A DNA stretch of 64,000 bases, from the NCBI RefSeq assembly GCF_008124865.1, contig NZ_VNHY01000001.1:248001-312000 (forward strand), in the 5' to 3' direction. The notes under the pieces are model-generated. The model did no database searches, had not been told where the DNA came from, and saw nothing but the letters and a program-made list of their open reading frames with translations. Positions 36,670-45,023 of this stretch are shown one piece after another; position 1 is the first letter of the stretch; every line of letters begins with the position of its first letter. The position numbers were made by a program, and so were the translations under genes. This DNA comes from Fodinibius salinus. Its GTDB lineage: Bacteria; Bacteroidota; Rhodothermia; Balneolales; Balneolaceae.

Positions 36670-37707
36670 ATGAGCAACTCTTTTGAATCATTAGTCGAAA
36701 CGGATGTAAACTTAAAGCCTTTTAACACTTTAAATATTTCCGCACGGGCACGTTATTTTGCTTCCATTGAAAATACCGATCAGCTAAAAAAGATATTGAA
36801 TCATCCAGGTTCATTTGGATTGAGTATTCGCATCATAGGAGGGGGCAGTAATATCCTGTTTGCGGATGATTATGACGGCTTGGTATTACATATCGATATA
36901 AAAGGACGAGAGGTTATTGACGAAACGGAGGAGCATGTTTGGCTAAAAGTGGGAGCCGGGGAAAACTGGCATCAGACTGTTCGCTACTGTATTGATAAAG
37001 GGTGGGGAGGCATAGAAAATTTATCACTTATTCCCGGAACAGTAGGAGCCGCACCCATCCAAAATATTGGAGCTTACGGGGTAGAACTGGCGGAAGTATT
37101 TGAGTGGTTAGAAGGTATGGATATTGAAGGCCGCGCTACCCGCAGGTATGAAAGGGAATTTTGTGAATTTGGATATCGTGACAGCATATTCAAGGGAGAG
37201 CTAAAAGGCATTGTTATTGTAACGCAAGTTGTGCTTAAACTTTCCAAAGACCCTGAGCTTAATACTTCGTATGGATCTATTCAATCTGAATTGAAAGATC
37301 GAGGTATTACCGATCCTACTATTGAGGATATTAGTGACATTATTATTGATATTCGAAATAGTAAGCTGCCGGATCCTAATACATTAGGTAATGCAGGCAG
37401 TTTTTTCAAAAATCCTATTGTAGATGAGGCTCGTTATCAGAAAATTACCGAACAATATCCGGATGCACCGGGCTATCCAATGGAGGATGGGAAAGTAAAA
37501 GTTCCGGCGGGCTGGCTGATTGAAGAAGCAGGCTGGAAAGGAAAGGTAGTAGGCAATACCGGAACTTATAAGCAGCAGGCGCTGGTCATTGTCAATCACG
37601 GTGGAGCAACGGGAGATGAAATTCTGCAGCTTGCCGATGATATTCAACAATCGGTAGAGGATCTTTTTGGCATTGCGCTGGTCCCAGAAGTGAATATTAT
37701 TAACTGA
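36670..37707 (+). CDS. murB: UDP-N-acetylenolpyruvoylglucosamine reductase
   Basis: FAD enzyme that makes UDP-N-acetylmuramate in peptidoglycan precursor synthesis. The 345 residues are of the E. coli type I form. FAD-binding IIGGGSNILFADDYDGLVLHI and IPGTVGAAPIQNIGAYG are present, along with YRDSIFK with the catalytic Arg, the proton-donor serine S244 in GNAGSFFKNP, and the final Glu in VPEVNII. It lies between the CorC-like gene (24 bases) and the DUF2779 gene (2 bases), so the three are probably one transcript. Confidence 0.96.
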   Translation: MSNSFESLVETDVNLKPFNTLNISARARYFASIENTDQLKKILNHPGSFGLSIRIIGGGSNILFADDYDGLVLHIDIKGREVIDETEEHVWLKVGAGENWHQTVRYCIDKGWGGIENLSLIPGTVGAAPIQNIGAYGVELAEVFEWLEGMDIEGRATRRYEREFCEFGYRDSIFKGELKGIVIVTQVVLKLSKDPELNTSYGSIQSELKDRGITDPTIEDISDIIIDIRNSKLPDPNTLGNAGSFFKNPIVDEARYQKITEQYPDAPGYPMEDGKVKVPAGWLIEEAGWKGKVVGNTGTYKQQALVIVNHGGATGDEILQLADDIQQSVEDLFGIALVPEVNIIN

Positions 37708-37709
37708 AT

Positions 37710-39605
37710 ATGAGTCAGACTTCTAAGCAGGCTACGTATTTGACAAAACACCTGTTTGGAGCCGGTATTGAATGCCCACAAAAATTATTTTACTACGCTC
37801 GTCAATATCCTCAAAATCAAGGGGCTGTTCCGTTTATTAGACATGCTGTTTTCAACAAACGATTGTTAAAAGCGTTGGTACGGTCGGTCTTTCCTCAAGG
37901 AGTATTTGTGAAAGAGGATTCTGTTTCAGCAGCAAATAGTCAAACGAACAAACTGTTGGAGGAAGGGAATAGGACAATATTTGATGCGGTGTTTGCCTAC
38001 GAAAAAATGATGGCACGCCTTCCCATTGTCCAACGAAAAGATAATGAACTTATCTTATTTCACCTGCAAACCAAAGTTTTCGATTCACAGCATTATAGTC
38101 TGACAAATCAGGAAGGAAAAATAAGAGGGAAATGGCAGGATTATCTACTCGATTTTGCTTATCAAGCGTATTTGGTTCAGCAATGGTGGCCGGATATGCA
38201 GTTACGGACTATATTGGTGCTGCCCGAAAAGCAAGGTCTTGCGAAAGAAAATTATCTTCCCGGAAAACTTTGGCATTCCGATGATAATAACAACACAGCG
38301 GACATTTTACCTGCTAATCAAGAGCTTGTTGCCAAGCAAGATGTAACGGCACTGATTGATAGGGTATGGCATGATGCTTCTTTTGCGGATGAGGTTTTGC
38401 CCCGCCCAACATTTAAGGAGACCCTCTATTTTTTGCGCGATCAGTATTTGGGAGGCGAAAAATCCTCTTTTGATATCGGGATGAAGTGCAAAGATTGTGA
38501 GTTCAGGATTGACCAAAGTCGTATTAATGAGAAGACGAAAAGTGGGTTTGATGAATGCTGGGTTGCGAAAGCTGGGCTCGAAAGTCCTTCCGAACAGCAC
38601 GTGTTTGATCTCATCGGTTCGGGTACTAAACAATGGATCGCCAAAGGACATTACAAACAGCAGCAAATTCCGCCGCATGAAGTTATGAGTGTTAAAGATA
38701 TTACCGGGGAAAATGGTCGTATCAGTCATGCCATGCGTCAGTCACTACAGATACATAAAGCAAAAGGGAATAGCGTTCCCGGAGAAATTATACGCCCACA
38801 GCTTATTGAGGAGGTAAACGGGTGGCAATATCCACTGCATTTTTTGGATTTTGAGGCGGGTAATTATGCTGTGCCAATTCGTTCGGGGCGCTCTCCTTAC
38901 GATTTACTGTTGTTTCAATTTTCATGTCATACGTTGTATAAGGATGGATCATGGAAGCACCATCAGTGGATAGATAACCTGCAAAGTGAGTATGCAAATT
39001 ATGAGCTTATCCGTCAGCTTATGGAAGTACCTGGAATTAATGCAGGAACAATTATACAATATTCAAATTTTGAACGGCATGCTCTTAAAGCTATTCGCCG
39101 TGAGCTGATGCATGAAAGTACTACAATTACAGATGCTGAGAATCTTATCCAGTGGATTGAAGGGATTATCCATCGCAATGATTCATTGCATCATGATCCG
39201 CCGTATATCGCTGATCTGAGCCGGCAGGTCAAGCAATTTTACTACAATTGCGAAATGGGGAGCTCGCTGAGTATCAAAGATGTATTGCAGTCGGTGATGA
39301 GCTACAGCTCGTTTCTCAAAGAGCAATATTCTCAACCATATAGCAGCTCCAATTTTGACCAGTTTATTTGGTGGCAGGATGATGATACTGGCAATATCCG
39401 AAACCCTTATTCATTACTGAGTGAAGCCGGAGATTGGCCCATTCGCCGCGGTGCCGAAGCAATGGTAGTATTTGGGAAACTTATTTCGCGTGAGCTGGCG
39501 CCACCGGAGGAACAAAGCATGCGTGAGGCTCTGCTTAAATATTGTGAGCTAGACACGCTGGCAATGCTGATGATTTATCAGCACTGGAAGCATCAGATCA
39601 ATTAA
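37710..39605 (+). CDS. DUF2779 protein: predicted fused PD-(D/E)XK-like and DEDD exonuclease
   Basis: A 631-residue protein in two parts. The N-terminal part (1-300) has a cysteine pattern like iron-sulfur nucleases of the Cas4/AddB group: C22 (IECPQK), then C260 and C263 (CKDC), then C283. The expected PD-(D/E)XK core seems decayed: where one expects D and E-x-K the sequence reads MARLPIV and LFHLQTKVF, though GKWQDYLLDFAYQAYLV keeps the last helix. The C-terminal part (370-631) is the DUF2779 domain, with D380 and E382 in LDFEAG, NFERH (453-457) and D615 in YCELDT, as in DEDD-type 3'-5' exonucleases. The 2-base gap from murB shows co-transcription. Role unknown: DNA or RNA repair or processing is inferred. 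Confidence 0.8.
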   Translation: MSQTSKQATYLTKHLFGAGIECPQKLFYYARQYPQNQGAVPFIRHAVFNKRLLKALVRSVFPQGVFVKEDSVSAANSQTNKLLEEGNRTIFDAVFAYEKMMARLPIVQRKDNELILFHLQTKVFDSQHYSLTNQEGKIRGKWQDYLLDFAYQAYLVQQWWPDMQLRTILVLPEKQGLAKENYLPGKLWHSDDNNNTADILPANQELVAKQDVTALIDRVWHDASFADEVLPRPTFKETLYFLRDQYLGGEKSSFDIGMKCKDCEFRIDQSRINEKTKSGFDECWVAKAGLESPSEQHVFDLIGSGTKQWIAKGHYKQQQIPPHEVMSVKDITGENGRISHAMRQSLQIHKAKGNSVPGEIIRPQLIEEVNGWQYPLHFLDFEAGNYAVPIRSGRSPYDLLLFQFSCHTLYKDGSWKHHQWIDNLQSEYANYELIRQLMEVPGINAGTIIQYSNFERHALKAIRRELMHESTTITDAENLIQWIEGIIHRNDSLHHDPPYIADLSRQVKQFYYNCEMGSSLSIKDVLQSVMSYSSFLKEQYSQPYSSSNFDQFIWWQDDDTGNIRNPYSLLSEAGDWPIRRGAEAMVVFGKLISRELAPPEEQSMREALLKYCELDTLAMLMIYQHWKHQIN

Positions 39606-39722
39606 TAAAGAAGTATAGAAGTGATATTTGCAAAGATTTGGAAGAAAGGAATAGGATGAAACTTCTTCGTTTTTATTACATTTAATTATCTTTTGCCTGA
39701 TATCCTAACAAAATACGCTACT

Positions 39723-41216
39723 ATGAAAACTACTCATTTGCGAAATATTATACTTTTAGTCGTAGTCGGACTTTTTATCAGTTCTTGCGCCGTACAGAGG
39801 AGTCCCATTACGGGTAATAAACGAGCATATGGATACAGTTGGGAGAAGGAACTCAAAATTGGGGAACAGTCTGACAAGCAAATCCAGCAGCAGTATGGGG
39901 TTTATGGGGATGAGAAGATATCACACTATGTTAATGACATCGGTCAGGAGTTACTTTCTGTTAGCCATATGCGCCGCGAAAATACGTCTGAAAAGTACCG
40001 GCAAACTGAATTTACTTTTCGGGTACTAAATAGCCCCATCACGAATGCTTTTGCACTGCCGGGCGGTTATGTATATGTGACGAGAGGAATGCTGGCTCAT
40101 CTTGAAAATGAAGCACAACTGGCGGTAGTACTGGGACACGAAATTGGTCACGTTGCAGCGCGGCATTCCTCACAGCGTGCCCTAGAGCAGCAAGTGGGAC
40201 AAATCGCACTCATTGGCGGAGCGGTAGCAGGACAGGAATTGTTGGATGTACCCGCCAAAAATATTTTGGGATTAGGAAGTCAAGCAGCACAGTTTTTATT
40301 TCTTAGCTACAGTCGCGATGACGAACGCGAATCGGATCAACTAGGGGTTGAATACGCCGCGATGAAAAATTATGAAGCAGCCAATGGGGCGGGATTTTTT
40401 AGTGCGCTAAAACGTATTTCTGCACAATCGGGACAAAGTATTCCCGACTGGCAATCTTCGCACCCCGATCCTGCTGAACGAGCAAATACCATCCCTGATC
40501 TTGCCCGGGAATGGCGTGAGAAAGGATATAAGCAAAATATTGAGAACACTGATGAATTTATGAATACCATTGATGGGATGATTTATGGGAATAATCCGCG
40601 TAACGGATTTTCTGATGATAACATGTTTTATCATCCCGATCTTGCTTTTCAGTTTAGTGTTCCGTCCAACTGGAAGGTACAAAATCAGCCTTCGCAAGTA
40701 GCTGTTTTTAATGAACAGCAAGATGCTGTAACGGTGATGAAAATCGACGACAAAAGCAGTACACCCAAGGCATCGGTATCCAATGTTATTAACCAAGAGG
40801 AGTTTCGTATGCAGTCACAGAACGAAGTGCGGCATAACGGACTCAATGGATTTGAAGCAACAGCTACCGCCATGACTAAAGACAGTACCCAGTATAAATT
40901 TTATTTGTATGCTGTGTCGTATAATAGCGATATTTATCAGTTTACCTCGTATAGTGTGGCGGATAAATTTTCGAACTATAGCAGGTACTTTCGCCAGACT
41001 AGTAATTCTTTTGCTGAGCTTAACGACCAGCAAATTCTTGATATCAAACCGACACGCTTAGAAGTACGAAAGACTGACCGTTCAGCTCCATTTTCGTCTT
41101 TTTTACCTTCAAATTTTCCGATGGATATTACTGCAGAAGATGTGGCCATTCTTAATCAAGTACAGCTGGATGAGACCATTGAGGCCGGTAGCTGGATTAA
41201 AATTCCGAGACAGTAA
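39723..41216 (+). CDS. M48-family metalloprotease, lipoprotein
   Basis: Zinc endopeptidase of the BepA/LoiP-like group, likely anchored to the outer or periplasmic membrane. The open frame begins with a TTG at 39693, but the ATG at 39723 opens a lipoprotein signal peptide ending FISSC, so I choose it (497 residues). Numbered from there, the zinc site is H139-E140-x-x-H143 in GHEIGHVAARHS, with the third ligand Glu in DDERESDQLG. The middle is a helical scaffold (SGQSIPDWQSSHPDPAERANTI is the usual peptidase signature end). The C-terminal 160 residues form a separate domain ending in a LysM-like motif (LNQVQLDETIEAGSWIKIP). Family members maintain outer-membrane protein quality. Confidence 0.93.
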   Translation: MKTTHLRNIILLVVVGLFISSCAVQRSPITGNKRAYGYSWEKELKIGEQSDKQIQQQYGVYGDEKISHYVNDIGQELLSVSHMRRENTSEKYRQTEFTFRVLNSPITNAFALPGGYVYVTRGMLAHLENEAQLAVVLGHEIGHVAARHSSQRALEQQVGQIALIGGAVAGQELLDVPAKNILGLGSQAAQFLFLSYSRDDERESDQLGVEYAAMKNYEAANGAGFFSALKRISAQSGQSIPDWQSSHPDPAERANTIPDLAREWREKGYKQNIENTDEFMNTIDGMIYGNNPRNGFSDDNMFYHPDLAFQFSVPSNWKVQNQPSQVAVFNEQQDAVTVMKIDDKSSTPKASVSNVINQEEFRMQSQNEVRHNGLNGFEATATAMTKDSTQYKFYLYAVSYNSDIYQFTSYSVADKFSNYSRYFRQTSNSFAELNDQQILDIKPTRLEVRKTDRSAPFSSFLPSNFPMDITAEDVAILNQVQLDETIEAGSWIKIPRQ

Positions 41217-41294
41217 TTTGATGAAGTGAGGGGGCGAGCAATAAAATCAGAACATTTTCACTCATTTACTTCTTACTTTTACAGAAATATGCAA

Positions 41295-41302
41295 TATCTT
41301 TG
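41295..41302 (+). promoter_or_regulatory. -7 promoter box of purB
   Basis: TATCTTTG is an exact TAnnTTTG, 40 bases before the purB ATG, in the same form and context (TATCTTTGGGCAAATC against TATCTTTGCCCAAATC) as the box before guaB. Confidence 0.55.
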
Positions 41303-41341
41303 GGCAAATCTTCCATTTAATAAAATTATAAAAATTATTTC

Positions 41342-42640
41342 ATGATTGAGCGATATTCCCGCAAAGAGATGGCCGATATTTGGTCACTGGAGAATCAATT
41401 TCAGGCTTGGCTTGAGGTAGAACTGGCCGCCTGCAATGCCTGGAGTAAACTGGGTAAAATTCCTAAAGAAGATGTCGAAAAATTATACAAGAAGGCTAAT
41501 TTCGATGTTGATCGTATCAAAGAGATTGAAAAGCAGACACGTCACGATGTTGTAGCCTTTACACGTTCAGTTTCGGAGTCGCTCGGTGAAGAAAAGAAGT
41601 GGGTACATTATGGATTAACCTCTACTGATGTAGTGGATACAGCCAACGGCTATCGTCTGAAGCAGGCCAATAAAATTCTGCGAAAAGAAATCCAGCATAT
41701 TATAGACGTCTTGGCTGAAAAAGCAAAGAAGCACAAGTTTACAGTGATGATGGGACGTACTCACGGTGTGCATGCCGAGCCTACTACTTTTGGACTAAAG
41801 TGTGCGCTATGGTATGCTGAGATGAAGCGTAATCAAGAACGTTTTGAGAAAGCGGCTGACGCTGTTGAGTTTGGCAAAATGAGTGGTTCGGTTGGAACCT
41901 TTGCCAATATACCACCGGAAGTAGAGTCCTCCGTTTGTGAAGAGCTGGGACTAACACCTGCGCCTATATCTACGCAAACTCTCCAGCGCGACCGCCATGC
42001 TGATTACCTTTCCACGTTGGCGCTGATAGGCTCCACGATGGAAAAAATGGCCGTTGAAATTCGACACTTGCAGCGTAGCGAGGTTCGCGAAGCAGAGGAA
42101 TTTTTCCGTGAGGGACAAAAAGGATCCTCCTCGATGCCGCATAAGCGAAATCCGGTAAGCTCGGAAAATATTTCGGGCTGCTCGCGGTTGTTACGTGGCT
42201 ACATGATGTCGGCTTACGAAAATATTCCGCTATGGCATGAACGCGATATTTCGCATTCATCGGTAGAACGGGTGATCCTGCCAGATGCTACTATCTTGTT
42301 AGATTATATGCTGAATCGCTTTTCGGGAGTTGTCGAAAAGCTGACGATCTACGAGGATAATATGGAAGAGAATATTTTTAAAACATATGGACTCACCTTT
42401 TCACAAAGGTTACTGCACATGCTTATTGACGAAGGAGGGATGTCCCGTGAAAAAGCATATGATACTGTCCAACCGTTGGCTATGCAGTCCTGGAATGAAA
42501 AGAAAATGTTCCGTGACCTTGTTGAAGCAGACGAAACGGTACAGGAATACTTGACTAAAGAAAATATTGATGAAGCCTTTGATCTGGATCACCATACGAG
42601 AAACGTCGAGCAGATTTTTGAACGCGTAGGATTAGAATAA
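41342..42640 (+). CDS. purB: Adenylosuccinate lyase
   Basis: Cleaves SAICAR and adenylosuccinate in purine synthesis. The 432 residues start [15 protein letters not shown], typical of the short bacterial form. The fumarase-superfamily signature [11 protein letters not shown] is intact, with the catalytic serine in that loop. [14 protein letters not shown] and [18 protein letters not shown] are further conserved regions. It is a single gene with its own -7 box. Confidence 0.97.
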   Translation: MIERYSRKEMADIWSLENQFQAWLEVELAACNAWSKLGKIPKEDVEKLYKKANFDVDRIKEIEKQTRHDVVAFTRSVSESLGEEKKWVHYGLTSTDVVDTANGYRLKQANKILRKEIQHIIDVLAEKAKKHKFTVMMGRTHGVHAEPTTFGLKCALWYAEMKRNQERFEKAADAVEFGKMSGSVGTFANIPPEVESSVCEELGLTPAPISTQTLQRDRHADYLSTLALIGSTMEKMAVEIRHLQRSEVREAEEFFREGQKGSSSMPHKRNPVSSENISGCSRLLRGYMMSAYENIPLWHERDISHSSVERVILPDATILLDYMLNRFSGVVEKLTIYEDNMEENIFKTYGLTFSQRLLHMLIDEGGMSREKAYDTVQPLAMQSWNEKKMFRDLVEADETVQEYLTKENIDEAFDLDHHTRNVEQIFERVGLE

Positions 42641-42727
42641 AAGTAGAACACAGCATATTCAGTTACGAATTAACACCAATGGAGCGTTCCCCGTATATTC
42701 GTAGGAATCAGCTTTATCAGTGTTCTT

Positions 42728-43780
42728 ATGGTTAGCGAAACAATGACAAATTGGTCCAATTTTATATTTTCTGATGATATTGTTTTCGAAGAAAAAGTCT
42801 ACCGGCTCTTTAAATACCAGCTCGAGTATAATCCGGTTTATCAGCGATATTATGAGGCATTAGGTCAATTTCCGGATAAAGATTTATGTCATCCTGAATA
42901 TTGTGCTGATTTTAACTCAATATCTCAGAATGACATCACAAAGATACCGCTTTTACCCATTAAGGCTTTTAAAGATACCATCGTTACTACGCAGCCCGAT
43001 CAAGAAGCTGACCTGACTTTCAAAAGTAGTGGTACTTCTGGTATGCAGCGTAGTGTACACAAAGTGGTTGATGAAGAGCTATATAAGCAATCGCTCCTAG
43101 AGGGATTTAAGCAATTTTATGGCTTAGATAATACTGTCATTTGGGGCTATACGCCCGGTTATGCTGATAATTCGCACTCTTCATTGATTTATATGATTCA
43201 GCAGCTTATAAATGAGGATGACAGCGGGCTCAGTTGTTTTTTGCCGCTGGATGAGCCACTGGATAAAGATGCTGTTGAAAAGGTGAGGGAAAGTGGCAGG
43301 CAACTGATTCTCTTTGGAGCTGCTTTTGGACTGCTTGATCTGTTAGAAACCAACAAAGTCACGCTGCCGTCTAACAGTATTGTTATTGAGACCGGGGGTA
43401 TGAAAACACACCGGCGCGAAATATCCAGAAAGCAGATGCATCAGAAACTGTCAGAAGGATTTGGGTTAGATGATAGCCGTATCCACTCGGAATATGGAAT
43501 GGCCGAGCTGCTTAGTCAGGCATACACTACCGGCGGGCAATGGTTTCACACCGTACCCTGGATGCAGGTGCAGATCCGAAATCCCGAAAATCCTGCCGAA
43601 GTGCTGCCCCCACATAAAGAGGGACTTATCGGAATTATTGACTTGGCCAATGTATATAGCTGCCCGTTCTTATTGACGGGTGATAAAGGGTTGAGGGATA
43701 GAAAGGGACGATTCAAAGTGATGGGACGGTGGAATCCCAAAGACTTACGGGGTTGTAACTTTTTAATTTACGAGGATTAA
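42728..43780 (+). CDS. LuxE-like acyl-protein synthetase
   Basis: A 350-residue adenylate-forming enzyme of the LuxE family, which activates a fatty acid as acyl-AMP and loads it onto a protein thiol. Seen: the nucleotide loop FKSSGTSGMQRS, the middle motif IVIETGGMKTHRREISR, and HSEYGMAELLSQAY, the equivalents of the A3-A5 motifs in this family. In luminous bacteria LuxE works with LuxC and LuxD; here it lies 33 bases before a LuxC-like gene but no luxA, luxB or luxD is present. It is therefore likely to supply activated acyl groups for reduction to aldehyde or for another lipid. The alternative start, M6 in the same frame, cannot be excluded. Confidence 0.88.
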   Translation: MVSETMTNWSNFIFSDDIVFEEKVYRLFKYQLEYNPVYQRYYEALGQFPDKDLCHPEYCADFNSISQNDITKIPLLPIKAFKDTIVTTQPDQEADLTFKSSGTSGMQRSVHKVVDEELYKQSLLEGFKQFYGLDNTVIWGYTPGYADNSHSSLIYMIQQLINEDDSGLSCFLPLDEPLDKDAVEKVRESGRQLILFGAAFGLLDLLETNKVTLPSNSIVIETGGMKTHRREISRKQMHQKLSEGFGLDDSRIHSEYGMAELLSQAYTTGGQWFHTVPWMQVQIRNPENPAEVLPPHKEGLIGIIDLANVYSCPFLLTGDKGLRDRKGRFKVMGRWNPKDLRGCNFLIYED

Positions 43781-43813
43781 GAAAATCCGTAGAGTTTAAA
43801 GCGAAAAGATTAG

Positions 43814-44890
43814 TTGATGGAGGAGCTTAAATTACGAATAAATACGCTGCTGAAGGCCACAGAAAACTGGCTTAATGGTGATAATCATTATCTGATGGAT
43901 GCCATCGATCGCACGGTACGAGAAGGATACTTCAGTTTTGAGGATACGCAATATGCTATTCGAGCAATTAAGGAAGGTATCACAAAAAGCAGGATAGAGG
44001 AGTGGTGTGAACGGGCGGAGATCAATGATGGGACAGATGCATCCGGACAAAATGTATTATGTTTGCATGCGGGTAACCTGCCGCTTGTGGGGTTTCAGGA
44101 TGCTTTTGCAACGCTCCTGAGCGGTGCGCGATATACGGGAAAAATTTCGAAGAAAGATCCATATTTGTTGCCTACCTTTTTAAATGAGGTAAAGAAGACA
44201 GAGTTGTGGACGGATATGGATGTGCAGTGGACCCACCGCCTTGATGATTTTGAGGGTATGCGTCACGATGCGATCTTATTTGCAGGGTCAGAATCATCAG
44301 TGCCGAGTGTTAAAAAGGCCATTGAAGAATATAATCTTGCCAAACAGGATGGGCGGTATCTTATCCGTACGGCTCATTTTTCGATAGCCTATCTGGATCA
44401 AAAAGATGATCAGACAATGCAGGATCTGGCAGAAGCAATATTAAGATATGGAGGTAAGGGATGTCGTTCTGCAGCTATTGTAGTTTCTCCTTATGGATTG
44501 GATGAGATGAAGTCTGATCTGGTCGATTTCGCCCGCTCATTTTGGCAAGAAAATCCGCAGCATCTAGAGCCTTCGCCAAAATTGAGGCAGCAGTATGCCT
44601 ATAACGAAGCGGTGGGACGGACGCAGTGCTGGTTTGACTATTTTTTAGTGCAAGAGGATGGGCTGGAACTGGATCAGGACTTTGTGTGCTACTGGGTGCA
44701 GGGTGACGAGCAGACCGTGGCTGATTTGGCCGAGATGTATGGTCAGCAGTTACAAAGTATTTATGTGACACAATCTGATAATAAAATTCCGGACTGGCAA
44801 GAGCGTACAGAATTACTTGCTAATGCTCAGCAGCCGCCCATCCATTGGCAACCGGACAGCGTTGATACTCTGGCGTGGTTAAAAGATTAG
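43814..44890 (+). CDS. LuxC-like acyl-CoA reductase
   Basis: A 358-residue NADPH-dependent acyl reductase of the LuxC family, related to aldehyde dehydrogenases, which turns an acyl thioester into an aldehyde. The catalytic cysteine is C217 in YGGKGCRSAAIVVSP. NVLCLHAGNLPLVGFQDAFATLLSGARYTGKISKKDP is the typical cofactor-binding segment. It is 33 bases downstream of the LuxE-like gene, so they are one unit. The product could be a fatty aldehyde for hydrocarbon, alcohol or unusual lipid synthesis; the true acyl substrate is unknown. Confidence 0.88.
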   Translation: MMEELKLRINTLLKATENWLNGDNHYLMDAIDRTVREGYFSFEDTQYAIRAIKEGITKSRIEEWCERAEINDGTDASGQNVLCLHAGNLPLVGFQDAFATLLSGARYTGKISKKDPYLLPTFLNEVKKTELWTDMDVQWTHRLDDFEGMRHDAILFAGSESSVPSVKKAIEEYNLAKQDGRYLIRTAHFSIAYLDQKDDQTMQDLAEAILRYGGKGCRSAAIVVSPYGLDEMKSDLVDFARSFWQENPQHLEPSPKLRQQYAYNEAVGRTQCWFDYFLVQEDGLELDQDFVCYWVQGDEQTVADLAEMYGQQLQSIYVTQSDNKIPDWQERTELLANAQQPPIHWQPDSVDTLAWLKD

Positions 44891-44912
44891 AAGTTAATAA
44901 TGTGATTGTTAA

Positions 44913-44935
44913 AAATATGCTATTATCGCATATTT
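44913..44935 (+). terminator. Weak hairpin after the LuxC-like gene
   Basis: AAATATGC (44913-44920) pairs with GCATATTT (44928-44935) over a 7-base loop. It is AT-rich and has no T run after it, so it is a weak terminator candidate at best. Confidence 0.25.
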
Positions 44936-45023
44936 GAGACTTCTGGAAAGTCGAGGCTGATGCTATTCATCTTTGGCAATTCTAAGATAGAAGACACAAT
45001 AATTTAAGCTAGATTTTTTTGTC

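Noticed and set aside
39693-39722. TTG start for the M48 protease
   Set aside because: The ATG at 39723 opens a clean lipoprotein signal peptide; the 10 extra residues would break it.
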